Below are positions 15,357-23,022 of a stretch of DNA of 28,926 nt, piece by piece. Within the stretch, counting starts at the first letter, position 1, and each line of letters begins with the position of its first letter. The stretch comes from an uncultured Methylococcaceae bacterium (GTDB lineage Bacteria > Pseudomonadota > Gammaproteobacteria > Methylococcales > Methylomonadaceae): the NCBI GenBank assembly GCA_903903365.1, contig CAIUYS010000321.1:1-28926 (forward strand), read 5' to 3'. The translations under genes and the position numbers were made by a program. The notes under the pieces were generated by a model, which did no database searches, was not told the origin of the DNA, and saw nothing but the letters and a program-made list of their open reading frames with translations.

Positions 15357-16604
15357 TCAGGGTAACAAGTGCTCGCCGGCTAAAAGCTGCGCAATACTTT
15401 CTCGTTCCCTGACTAAATAAACCTGATCGCCATCAACCATGACTTCAGCGACGCGCGGTCTGGAGTTGTAATTGGAACTCATCGAAAATCCATAAGCACC
15501 CGATGAACGTATCGCTAATAAATCACCTTGAGATAACTTAAGCGCACGGTCTTTACCTAAAAAATCACCGGTTTCACAGACGGGCCCGACGATATCCCAG
15601 ACTTGTTCGGGGGCGTTGCTCTGCTGATTGACGGGAATAATTTCCTGCCAGGCGCTATACAACGATGGGCGCACCAAATCATTCATGGCAGCATCGACGA
15701 TGGCAAAGTTTTTATGGGCTGTGGGTTTAAGATATTCAACCTGAGTCACCAGAATACCGGCATTGCCAACGATGGCACGACCGGGCTCCAACAAAATTTC
15801 AAAATCAGTCTTGCCAAGGCGCTTTAAAACTGCCGCTATATAGTCAGCGGGTTCGGGTGGTTCTTCTTCGTTATAACGAATGCCCAGTCCGCCACCTAAA
15901 TCCAGATGATGCAGATGAATGCCGTCCGCTTTCAGAACGGCAACCAGATCAAGAATTTTATCCAGCGCATCCAAAAAAGGCCGCGTTTCAGTCAGTTGAG
16001 AGCCAATATGACAATCTATACCGATGACATTGATGTGTGGCAGAGTGGCGGCACGACGATATTCAGTTAATGCCTGTTCAATGTCGATGCCAAATTTGTT
16101 TTCTTTTAACCCGGTAGAAATGTAGGGATGCGTGTTGGCATCGACATCAGGATTAACCCGAAAAGAAACCGGTGCAATAACCCCCAATTGTTCTGCAAGG
16201 CGGTTAATTCGATCCAACTCGTCACTGACTTCAATATTAAAACAGCGTATGCCGATTTTTAGTGCGGCCAAAATTTCATCTTCACGTTTACCAACCCCCG
16301 AAAAAACGATTTTCTTGGCATCACCACCCGCCGCCATAACGCGTTCAAGCTCACCTAACGAGACAATGTCAAAACCTGATCCTAAACGGGCCAGCAGATT
16401 TAGCAGGGCAATATTGGAGTTTGCTTTTACGGCATAGCAGATTAAATGAGCCTGATCGCCGAAGGCAAGATCAAACGCCTTCCAGTGCCTTTCCAAGGTC
16501 GCTCTGGAATAAATATAACAAGGACTGTCGTAGGTGGCGACAATGTCCTGCACAGCAACAGCTTCGGCATAAAGCTCATTGTTTTGGTAATTAAAATAAT
16601 CCAT
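15357..16604 (-). CDS. lysA: Diaminopimelate decarboxylase
   Basis: A 415-residue fold-III PLP enzyme that decarboxylates meso-DAP to L-lysine. The PLP lysine is Lys60 in 'CYAVKANSN', the 'HIGSQ' motif and glycine-rich phosphate loop 'LDLGGGLGI' follow, and the C-terminal 'GPVCETGDFLGKDR' contributes the substrate-binding Cys and Glu across the dimer. It lies only 3 bases after the lptM stop codon, so the start at 16604 is well placed. Together with dapF it completes the last steps of lysine biosynthesis. Confidence 0.97.
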   Translation of the reverse strand: MDYFNYQNNELYAEAVAVQDIVATYDSPCYIYSRATLERHWKAFDLAFGDQAHLICYAVKANSNIALLNLLARLGSGFDIVSLGELERVMAAGGDAKKIVFSGVGKREDEILAALKIGIRCFNIEVSDELDRINRLAEQLGVIAPVSFRVNPDVDANTHPYISTGLKENKFGIDIEQALTEYRRAATLPHINVIGIDCHIGSQLTETRPFLDALDKILDLVAVLKADGIHLHHLDLGGGLGIRYNEEEPPEPADYIAAVLKRLGKTDFEILLEPGRAIVGNAGILVTQVEYLKPTAHKNFAIVDAAMNDLVRPSLYSAWQEIIPVNQQSNAPEQVWDIVGPVCETGDFLGKDRALKLSQGDLLAIRSSGAYGFSMSSNYNSRPRVAEVMVDGDQVYLVRERESIAQLLAGEHLLP

Positions 16605-16607
16605 GGT

Positions 16608-16772
16608 TTACTTGTTTTTTTCGGGTTTAGGTTCAGATTTTGGTTCAGGTACGGGTTCAGGTTCCACATAAATAGGGGGAGCCGTGCCCGGAAGATAAAG
16701 AGGGCCGAGTTGTCCGCAGCTCGTTAAAGCCGAGCATGAGGCTAAAAATAGAAATAATTGGCTGGTTTTCAT
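16608..16772 (-). CDS. lptM: LPS translocon maturation chaperone LptM (YifL-like small lipoprotein)
   Basis: A 54-residue lipoprotein. The ATG at 16772 begins a signal peptide (MKTSQLFLFLASCSAL) ending at the lipobox LTSC with Cys19. The next residues, GQLGPLYLP, match the LptM hallmark CG(Q/L)KGPLYxP. The rest is a disordered Pro/Glu/Lys tail with repeated PEP units (37-52). LptM binds and helps oxidise the LptD-LptE LPS translocon at the outer membrane. It heads the lysA-dapF-DUF484-xerC cluster, which in many gammaproteobacteria also starts with lptM. The antisense frame across the tail looks open only because of the low complexity. Confidence 0.92.
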   Translation of the reverse strand: MKTSQLFLFLASCSALTSCGQLGPLYLPGTAPPIYVEPEPVPEPKSEPKPEKNK

Positions 16773-17110
16773 AAGGCATCATAAATCATTGGAAGCCACC
16801 CTGTGGCAAAAATGAATAACATAATAATCTGAATGACCCTGTTTTTGAAAGCGATGACAGGATTTGATTTAAAGTTATTCCTCAAACCCAAGCGAGTTGT
16901 TTAAAATGGGTAAAAACAGCAAGGGTAACAGATTACATAACATTTACGAAGTGCTAGGTAGTAGTACGCATGTTATTATTTTTGTTTTCTGTTTTAATGG
17001 CAGAACTTGTGTTTTTTCTGTAGGACATTATAAAGATAATGTGCCACAAAAAAACGGTTAGAGGGATATTTTTTGCAAGTTACCGTAGGGTTTAATAAGA
17101 GGTAAGCGCT
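16773..17110. other. Intergenic region between divergent lptM cluster and MazG-like gene
   Basis: About 340 bases with no gene on either strand. It must hold the promoter of the lptM-lysA-dapF-DUF484-xerC cluster and that of the gene at 17111, which has the ribosome site AGAGGTAAGCGCT just before its ATG. In E. coli cyaY occupies this divergent position; it is not present here. Confidence 0.5.
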
Positions 17111-17656
17111 ATGAATAAACATTTGAGATTGGTTAGAGAATTTCACGACGCATTTTCAGTTCCGCAGCCAGAAAACGGAGCGAATGGTCGGTTATCCGAA
17201 ATGACTATTATTATGCGACAAGCCTTGCTGATGGAAGCCGGCGGCGAGTTGTTTAGATCCATTAAATCAGGCGATATGGTTAATATTTTGGCCGGAATGA
17301 TTAATCTTTCATACAGTGCTTTGGGTGCGGTAGCCCTGCAAGGGTCTGATGTTCTGGAGCAGCCGGTATCGTGGCAACATGATGGTTTTGTGATTTCCAT
17401 CATGCGGCTTTTTTCCGATAAAATTAATAAATGCACTTCTGGCAGTCCTGAACATTATTCAGACGTTTATGGTTTATCCGTGTATTTATCGAGAGGTTTT
17501 ATTAATGCAGATTTCGATAAAGCGTTTCAAATGATTCATAACAGTAAAATGTCCAGGCTGGGTAAGAGCGGCACATTGAGTAGCGAAAATGCCGAGGATA
17601 TTCTAAAGCCAAATTTTTTTAAAACCCCCGATTTAAGTGATTGTCTTTACGAATAA
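17111..17656 (+). CDS. MazG/phosphoribosyl-ATP pyrophosphohydrolase-like protein with degenerate metal site
   Basis: A 181-residue protein. The pattern 'LVREFHDAFSVPQPE', an all-alpha helix bundle, and C-terminal 'IHNSKMSRLGKSGT...LKPNFFKTPDL' resemble the PRA-PH-like NTP pyrophosphohydrolase family (HxSNMSKl and 'vlKgpnf..PdL'). In the catalytic helices the usual acidic ExxE...ExxD residues are mostly gone. The first has Glu42 and Glu46 around A-G-G; in the second, Asn58, Ala61 and Asn65 stand where E, D and D are normal (GDMVNILAGMINL). It also has an inserted region at about 80-118. I expect a nucleotide-binding or structural role over hydrolysis. Family membership is fairly likely; function unknown. 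Confidence 0.65.
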   Translation: MNKHLRLVREFHDAFSVPQPENGANGRLSEMTIIMRQALLMEAGGELFRSIKSGDMVNILAGMINLSYSALGAVALQGSDVLEQPVSWQHDGFVISIMRLFSDKINKCTSGSPEHYSDVYGLSVYLSRGFINADFDKAFQMIHNSKMSRLGKSGTLSSENAEDILKPNFFKTPDLSDCLYE

Positions 17657-18106
17657 TTTTAAACGTGACCTAAGGACTCAGCGTTTAAAAATAGAACACG
17701 GATGAGACGGATAGGCGCGGATAAGCAGCAACATAACGGTGAATAAATGTAGGCCGGAATAAGACTTTTCGAGCGCAAGCGAGAATAAGCGTTTCCGGCA
17801 TTCGTTACGAGTGCGCCGGAAACGCCACCACGCGCTACGCTTGGGTGGTCTTATTCCGGCCTACGCCTAACGACTTAGCCATTTAAAAATAGAACACGGA
17901 TGAGACGGATGTAACAGATAGACGCAGATAAACTTCTTCATCTCATAAAAATAATATCTATAAGCACTTAAGCCTAAAAATAAAAAATCCGTTGAATTCC
18001 GTCCAATCAGTGTCATCCGTGTGCCATGATTGAAACCGGTAAGTAGTTTAGTCTGATGATAAAATGACCCGACACAACAAACAGTAATCAATAAAAGAGG
18101 CTTATT
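17657..18106. repeat. Composite repeat: TAGAACACGGAT element with a 116-bp palindromic element inside
   Basis: Two direct copies of a ~38-base segment containing AATAGAACACGGATGAGACG occur at 17675-17712 and 17872-17910. Between them is a palindromic element with perfect 15-bp ends, GTAGGCCGGAATAAG (17749-17763) and its complement (17850-17864). The second copy continues to about 18030, where the inverted segment GTGTCATCCGTGTGCCATGA closes it. The same two element types sit together at 22674-22850 and 24953-25160. No gene is present. The sequence looks like short non-autonomous repeats, not coding DNA. Confidence 0.8.
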
Positions 18107-18502
18107 ATGGGATGGAGAGAGCGTAAACAAGAAGAAACCTATACCGATGAAGAGGTTGAAGCCCGACTAAAAGAAGAACTGCCGCTCTGGTATCTGGAAA
18201 ATGGCTGGATTCGACGTAAATACAAAACCAGTGGCTGGAAAAGTACCCTGATGGTGGTTAATACGGTGGGTCATCTGGCAGAAGCCGCTTTTCATCATCC
18301 GGATCTTGCCGTTTCTTATGCCTTTGTCATCGTTAAGTTAATGAATCATGCTGCAAAAGGTATTACCAACAAGGATTTTGAACTGGCAAACAAGATTGAA
18401 GCTGTTATTATGTGGCAACCGGGTAAAGAAGGGGGCGCATTAGAAGGTACACCCGATGATCCACGCTTTAAGTATATCAAATACGATAAAACACCCGACT
18501 AA
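18107..18502 (+). CDS. Pterin-4a-carbinolamine dehydratase-like protein
   Basis: A 131-residue protein. After a charged N-terminus of about 30 residues, a PCD fold is evident: 'VNTVGHLAEAAFHHPDLAVSYAFVIVKLMNHAAKGITNKDF', given in part here. The full PROSITE-type pattern is present: E-x3-H-H-P-x5-Y-x9-H-x8-D. PCD dehydrates the 4a-hydroxy-tetrahydropterin formed by aromatic amino acid hydroxylases; a related group assists Rubisco assembly. No phenylalanine hydroxylase gene is in the window to choose between these roles. It has its own ribosome site (AAAAGAGG before the ATG) and is monocistronic. Confidence 0.88.
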   Translation: MGWRERKQEETYTDEEVEARLKEELPLWYLENGWIRRKYKTSGWKSTLMVVNTVGHLAEAAFHHPDLAVSYAFVIVKLMNHAAKGITNKDFELANKIEAVIMWQPGKEGGALEGTPDDPRFKYIKYDKTPD

Positions 18503-18541
18503 ATAGAGTCCGGTCGGCATTCAAAAAAATCTTAAAAGATG

Positions 18542-18594
18542 ATCACCACGAAGACACGAAGGACACTAAGAAAAAGTCGCGGCCTTCGTGGTGA
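18542..18594. repeat. CACCACGAAG inverted repeat, copy 1
   Basis: TCACCACGAAG (18543-18553) pairs perfectly with CTTCGTGGTGA (18584-18594). Between them are further ACACGAAGGACAC units. Related sequences lie at 25203-25231 and 28776-28804. Short 'CCACGAAGACACGAAGG' repeats are known in many bacterial genomes. It follows the PCD gene and may help end its transcript. Confidence 0.75.
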
Positions 18595-18771
18595 ATAAAA
18601 GTCTATTGCCTTACCTTGAATCAGCAGAAGATAAGAAGTGCTGTTTTTAATAAGTAAAAACCATAAGAATTAAGCTGCTTTTTATTAAGATTAACAAAAA
18701 TTTACGGCATGATTCTTTATGATTTTTCATGGATAGATATTGATATTTAGTAAAATATCAAATAAAATCAA

Positions 18772-18803
<32 letters not shown>

Positions 18804-19064
18804 GCCGATCCGATTATAAAAACCATAATTTAAATATTGAATTGCTAAAGGCTTTAATATACGATTATTGAATTTCTGTTAATAGTGTTAAAAATATATC
18901 TCTGTCTACAGTTTGTCCTATAAAGCGCATCTGACTTGTATCGCAATATATAAAATAAGCTAAGCTTTGTGTAAACGAATTTAGAATTAAAATTTCAGGC
19001 TGGTAATTTTTTGCATCGGTGTAGATTTTTAGCACTTATATAGCCGCTTACATGCTTAGTTTTT

Positions 19065-19436
19065 ATGGAATTTGAAATGAAAAGACTTCATATCCACTTA
19101 CCGATAGTCGATCTTGAGCGGAACATTCTTTTTTACACATCGTTATTTGGTTGCACACCCACAGTAAGGCAAGAGCGCTGCGCGAAATGGGTACTGGATG
19201 ATCCACGCATCAACTTTATGATTTCTAATTGCTGCGTACTTCCTGAGTCCGAAAAAATCAACGCACAGACTGAGGATCATCAGGGATCGCAGGTGATCAA
19301 ATGGTGCCTGCGCCCTACGCAACATTCTGATGAAACCAACGAGGAGGCGGATAGTTGCTGTTGTATGGGTTCCAATAAATACTGGGTCACCGACCCGCAA
19401 GGAATTGCTTGGGATTTTCGAAATGTGGACCGTTAG
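19065..19436 (+). CDS. ArsI/CadI-like VOC (glyoxalase-fold) protein
   Basis: A 123-residue single-domain protein. The start 'MKRLHIHLPIVDLERNILFYTSLFG', shown partly, with 'CAKWVLDDPRINFMIS' and 'NKYWVTDPQGIAWDF' match ArsI C-As lyases and cadmium-induced CadI proteins. Three consecutive Cys (98-100) stand where ArsI has its thiol pair for As(III). The first metal His is in 'LHIHLP' and the second in 'EDHQG'. The third ligand position has Asp117 (AWD), where Glu is usual. The ATG at 19065 lacks a Shine-Dalgarno; the in-frame ATG at 19077 has GGAA nearby and begins the family's MKRLH. No arsenic regulator or pump is adjacent. Confidence 0.75.
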   Translation: MEFEMKRLHIHLPIVDLERNILFYTSLFGCTPTVRQERCAKWVLDDPRINFMISNCCVLPESEKINAQTEDHQGSQVIKWCLRPTQHSDETNEEADSCCCMGSNKYWVTDPQGIAWDFRNVDR

Positions 19437-19451
19437 GAACGTGTATGCAAT

Positions 19452-19482
19452 AATTTTTGCCGGCTATCTTTCGGCAAAAATT
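19452..19482. terminator. Hairpin after the VOC gene
   Basis: AATTTTTGCCG (19452-19462) pairs perfectly with CGGCAAAAATT (19472-19482) around a 9-base loop. It lies 16 bases after the VOC stop codon. The U-rich run is inside the stem, so efficiency is uncertain. It separates the VOC gene from the convergent DUF4010 gene. Confidence 0.55.
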
Positions 19483-19586
19483 CCCCAAGAAAAGTGCATT
19501 ACCGGCTAGAACATTATGCTCCCTTGCACCGTGGGCGTTTTGGACGGATAACTTACAAGCTAGTCCCGCGAAAATAGTTTAAATAG

Positions 19587-20858
19587 TCACCAAGCATATT
19601 TATAAGCATACACAATCGAGATTACAAATAAAAAGGTTAGCCACGCTGCGGCAAATAAAACGGAACGGTTTCTTGCCAAGGCAATGGCGTAAGCCGCTTT
19701 TAGCAAATTATTACTGCCGCTAGCCAATATAATGGCGGAGACAACGGCCGAATCGGTTACGGTAAATTTACCGCCTAGCAAGGACAAGATAAACGGATCA
19801 ATATCAGTAAAACCCACCACAATAGCGAGCGTTTTAAGGCCATGCCCCCCATATTGAGTGGTTACAAAGTTGGTCACAAACGCAAACAGCATAAATAATA
19901 AAGCAAAGGCAATGGCCGTTGATAATTCCAGCGGGTGCTTTACTTCAGTGACGTCGTGTAAGTCAGGTTCATAGTTTCTAACGGTTAACAAAGCAAGGAT
20001 CGTTAATAAGGAGATAAAAATAAGCACGACAAAAGGCTTTAATAGCTCTAAAGCCACGCTCTGGTCAAACATAAAAATAATCGCCAGTAAGCGAATGTAC
20101 ATCATGGTGGTCGCCATGATTAGCGCTGATGATACCTTGCGCCCTGATGTGCTATCCAGTTCATGAGCGCGGCGTCCGATAACAACCGTTGCCGCCGTGC
20201 TGGAATAAAGTCCGCCCAGTAATCCGGTAATGAACAGGCTGCGGCTTTTAAAAAAATACGTGTTAACCAGGTAACTCAGATAAGAAAAACCGGAGACGAT
20301 AATAACGGCAAGCCATACCCGATAGTAAGTGACCGGCAACATCGGCGCAATTGGTTGGTCGGGTAACAAGGGCAGGATAACGCCGGAAATAATTAAAAAC
20401 TTGGCTAAAGTGGCTATTTCTTCATTAGCCAGTTGATCTGAAAAACGATGGATGACGGTTTTTTCACTTAATACCAGGATCAGTACGACAATAAAAAGTA
20501 CCAGAAACCAACTGGGAAACAGGCTGGAGATAGGACCTATTAAATAGATTAACAGTAAATATACGGTACTAAATAGCGAAAATTGACTTTTTGCAGAGAG
20601 TCGCCAGTAAAAAACCAGCAACAACAGTCCCAGTAACATCAAGCCTACACCAAACAAGAGTCGACTGGGATCCAGGGTAAACAGGATAAAACCCAGCATG
20701 CCAATCAGCACAAAAGTACGCGTACTGCCAAAATGCAATTTGTAGTCATTGGACAGATGGTAACTGCGAAACTCAAGACCAACCACAAAAGAAAAGGCCA
20801 CGGTCATGATAAATTGCATTAGCAGTGGCGGGATGCCGGTATAAAACTCCATTAACAT
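19587..20858 (-). CDS. MgtC/SapB-family, DUF4010 polytopic membrane protein
   Basis: A 423-residue inner-membrane protein with about 12-13 predicted helices. The N-terminal domain (residues 10-150) resembles MgtC/SapB: 'FSFVVGLEFRSY' and 'GSTRTFVLIGMLGF' (MgtC proteins have a similar 'GlaRTh...Lvalg' element). The C-terminal part, with 'SRSLFITGLLGGLYSSTAATVVIGRRAHEL' (in part) and 'VGFTDIDPFILSLLGG', is typical of DUF4010. The transport role is unknown. It overlaps the upstream VTT-domain gene by 7 bases, so both are made together. There is no paired regulator. Confidence 0.85.
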   Translation of the reverse strand: MLMEFYTGIPPLLMQFIMTVAFSFVVGLEFRSYHLSNDYKLHFGSTRTFVLIGMLGFILFTLDPSRLLFGVGLMLLGLLLLVFYWRLSAKSQFSLFSTVYLLLIYLIGPISSLFPSWFLVLFIVVLILVLSEKTVIHRFSDQLANEEIATLAKFLIISGVILPLLPDQPIAPMLPVTYYRVWLAVIIVSGFSYLSYLVNTYFFKSRSLFITGLLGGLYSSTAATVVIGRRAHELDSTSGRKVSSALIMATTMMYIRLLAIIFMFDQSVALELLKPFVVLIFISLLTILALLTVRNYEPDLHDVTEVKHPLELSTAIAFALLFMLFAFVTNFVTTQYGGHGLKTLAIVVGFTDIDPFILSLLGGKFTVTDSAVVSAIILASGSNNLLKAAYAIALARNRSVLFAAAWLTFLFVISIVYAYKYAW

Positions 20859-21565
20859 GAGGGCTCCGATGTTTCTGAACTGAGTCGGTGGATAGTTTCA
20901 CCGGCTATTTTGGTTACGTAGAATAATACCAGCACAGACATCACGACACCCAATGTCAATAATGGATATGAAACACCACTCTGTTTTTCTGAACCACTGA
21001 CTAAACCCGCCAGATGCTTGGTGGTATAACCCATGTAAACCAGGCTGGTGTTGTAAATTAAAATACCGCTGGTGGCGACCAGATAAGGCCAAAACCGGAC
21101 TTGCGTGACTGATAGCGCATAACTTAGCATGGCAAATGGCAGCGGTGTCAGTCGTAATAAAAACATAAGCTTAAGTGGCTGATTATTAATCGCAGTATCC
21201 AGTTCGGCTAAATGCTGATGTTTGGCAATAAAAGCGACAACTCGCTCTCGCATTAAATAGCGCCCCAGAAAAAAAATAAGTGCAGCGGCCAGATAGGTTG
21301 CAATGACCATATAAAATTCTGCAACCCCCATTGAAAATAACAAGCCCGCCGCAAAACAAAGCGTATCAACGGATACAAAAACCGGCGTTAAAACGACAAA
21401 CAACACGATAAAACCCAGCGGCGCAAAAGCACCCAGTTTCTCAATCCATAATTCCAGATCCGGAAGATAAAGCTCCAACTCATGACCAATGATTAATATA
21501 ACCCCGGCAAGCGCCAAAATGACGGACAACTTCCGGGTAAAGGACAAGTCTTTAAGATGCGCCAT
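20852..21565 (-). CDS. TVP38/TMEM64 family (VTT domain, DedA-like) membrane protein
   Basis: A 237-residue protein with about six hydrophobic segments. The core has the VTT-domain features: 'FVVLTPVFVSVDTLCFAAGLLFS', cut here, then 'LAAALIFFLGRYLMRERV' (the usual GxxxxfxlgR element), and 'LLRLTPLPFAMLSYALSV', the conserved R-x-x-P-x-P segment. VTT proteins are lipid scramblases or undecaprenyl-phosphate/phospholipid transport factors in the inner membrane. It is translationally coupled to the DUF4010 gene, which suggests a joint membrane function (inference). Confidence 0.88.
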   Translation of the reverse strand: MAHLKDLSFTRKLSVILALAGVILIIGHELELYLPDLELWIEKLGAFAPLGFIVLFVVLTPVFVSVDTLCFAAGLLFSMGVAEFYMVIATYLAAALIFFLGRYLMRERVVAFIAKHQHLAELDTAINNQPLKLMFLLRLTPLPFAMLSYALSVTQVRFWPYLVATSGILIYNTSLVYMGYTTKHLAGLVSGSEKQSGVSYPLLTLGVVMSVLVLFYVTKIAGETIHRLSSETSEPSC

Positions 21566-21940
21566 TAGTTTTTTCCTTGAGAAAACGGGCTACCTGTTTA
21601 GGTAGCGAGTAAAAAATAATCTTGATGGTGATTTCCGGGAACGCCGAGCCCCAGCTCGGCGCTCGTCGTTATATACAAGTATGTGAGGACACCCAAAGCT
21701 CGTTATTCCTGCCGGGATTGGGAATGCGCCTACAATGGAGGTCAGGCTTTGCCTGACAGTCAGGCAAAGCCTGATCTCCACGAGTTGCACAGACTCCCAA
21801 ACTCCGGCAGGCACTTGTGTATAACGATGAGAGCGCCGCGTAGTCACCACCGAAAGCGTGACGGGGTTTGGACTTGGTGGTGTCGCTCCCACAACAAAGG
21901 CCCAAAAAGACGCGCATAGCACGCCCTACTTTGCTGTGTT
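21566..21940. repeat. Large nested palindromic element, no coding gene
   Basis: A 375-base gap built almost wholly of inverted repeats. CGCCGAGC (21642-21649) pairs with GCTCGGCG (21654-21661). An outer arm at 21661-21680 pairs with 21813-21834, CCTGCCGG near 21708 with CCGGCAGG near 21804, and the inner pair at 21740-21757 and 21759-21776 agrees at 17 of 18 positions (GGTCAGGCTTTGCCTGAC type). A further hairpin at about 21852-21886 has CACCACC/GGTGGTG arms. Short frames here are open because of repeats, not coding. It may be a structured RNA, a terminator complex or a non-autonomous mobile element. Confidence 0.8.
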
Positions 21941-22525
21941 TTACAACGAATTGTCTTTATGGCGCAGGCTTATATTAACCAGTGACCAGCCGCCCAACAG
22001 CATATTAATGCCAAAAAGCAGGCCTAATAACCATTCCGCTGTTCCGGGCCAGCCCATCCAAATGACCAAGGCCAAAAATAAAGCCGTCAACCCGCTAAAA
22101 AGGATATAGCCCCAGTGCGCCAAGGGGCGCATCATGAGGGCGAAGGATATTTTAGCGACGCCTTCCAAGGCAAAAAACAAGGTCATTAGCAGTGTTAAGG
22201 TCAATATGCCTTCAAGGGGTTGGGACAGAAATAAAAAGCCGATAAGAAATTGCAAAACGCCCATAAATAGCCATAAGCCAAAACCAGGCATACGGAAAAA
22301 AAACAAGGCACGGACAATAAGAAAGGTGCCGCCAAATAAAAGAATCCAGCCTAACGAAACGACGATGGCGACGGTAAAAAACTGAGGCACTAAAATGGCA
22401 ATAGTCCCCAGTATAATGAGGAAAATGCCCTCGGCCAGAAATAATTTCCAATGCGTTTGGAAGTAATGCTGCATTTGCTGCTGCATCTGATTTATTTCAA
22501 GGGTGCTGGTATCTAGTTTGAACAT
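21941..22525 (-). CDS. HdeD-family (DUF308) membrane protein
   Basis: A 194-residue inner-membrane protein with six predicted helices in the usual internal-repeat arrangement. After a charged N-terminus (about 1-24) it reads 'WKLFLAEGIFLIILGTIAIL' and later 'LLFGINMLLGGWSLVNI', the DUF308 pattern (repeat pairs of GxxLiilGixai). E. coli HdeD is an acid-resistance membrane protein; for most homologues the function is unknown. It is a single gene with its own start region at 22526. Confidence 0.87.
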   Translation of the reverse strand: MFKLDTSTLEINQMQQQMQHYFQTHWKLFLAEGIFLIILGTIAILVPQFFTVAIVVSLGWILLFGGTFLIVRALFFFRMPGFGLWLFMGVLQFLIGFLFLSQPLEGILTLTLLMTLFFALEGVAKISFALMMRPLAHWGYILFSGLTALFLALVIWMGWPGTAEWLLGLLFGINMLLGGWSLVNISLRHKDNSL

Positions 22526-22887
22526 GGTTTTTCCTCATAAAATGTGTAGTTATCTACCTTTCAGCCAGTGGCTTTAAGGCATTCTTTACAGCTTACAATT
22601 GTTTCCAGGCTTTTTTACGAAAGGCGCATAAGGCTTTCAAGTGCTCTATTGTATATCAAGTGGGTCACTAATCACTCGTTAAAAATTCGAACGCAGGTGA
22701 CACGGAGTTGACTGACAGACGCGGGTAAATAAAAGCGAATCAGTTTGGGTATAGGCGGGCTACGCACTTGGGCTGTTGTTGGCAATAGTGTACGCTGTGC
22801 CGGAAACGCGTGTTCTCGCTGGCGTTCGAAAAGTCTTATTCAAGCCTACAGCGATAGTGGGTTTGGCTGATAGTCGTGTTGATAACC
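22526..22887. repeat. Degenerate copies of the two composite repeat families
   Basis: No gene in this stretch. A diverged copy of the 'TAGAACACGG' element runs from about 22674 to 22733 (segment GACTGACAGACGCGGGTAAA). The palindromic element's end, in reverse orientation, is at about 22797-22850, recognisable from CCGGAAACGCG and TCGAAAAGTCTTATTC. The pairing is the same as at 17657-18106 and 24953-25160. Confidence 0.65.
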
Positions 22888-22894
22888 ACAAAAA

Positions 22895-22923
22895 AAGCCG
22901 CGCCGGAAAATCCGGTGCGGCTT
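22895..22923 (-). terminator. Terminator of the porin gene
   Basis: On the minus strand AAGCCGCACCGGA and TCCGGCGCGGCTT form a 13-bp stem with one G-T pair and a 3-base loop, followed by TTTTTTTGTGG. It lies about 100 bases past the porin stop codon at 23023. Confidence 0.88.
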
Positions 22924-23022
22924 AAAAGGGCTATCGAAAGCGCGGGTTATTGTTGCTTGGTTTAAGGCGGAACCTAAATAACGATAAAAAGCGCTTGTGC
23001 GTTAGCGATAGTTATCAGAATG

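Noticed and set aside
16446..16727. Plus-strand frame with alternating Phe-Arg residues
   Set aside because: It is the antisense of the Pro/Glu/Lys tail of LptM; the pattern is a shadow of low-complexity codons.
17657..18040. Repeats considered as a CRISPR array
   Set aside because: Only two direct copies, no regular spacers, and no cas genes; the repeats also occur elsewhere as palindromic elements.
21590..22109. Several overlapping frames of 78-110 codons on both strands
   Set aside because: They run through the nested palindrome and into the HdeD gene; the frames are open because of inverted repeats and show no protein features.
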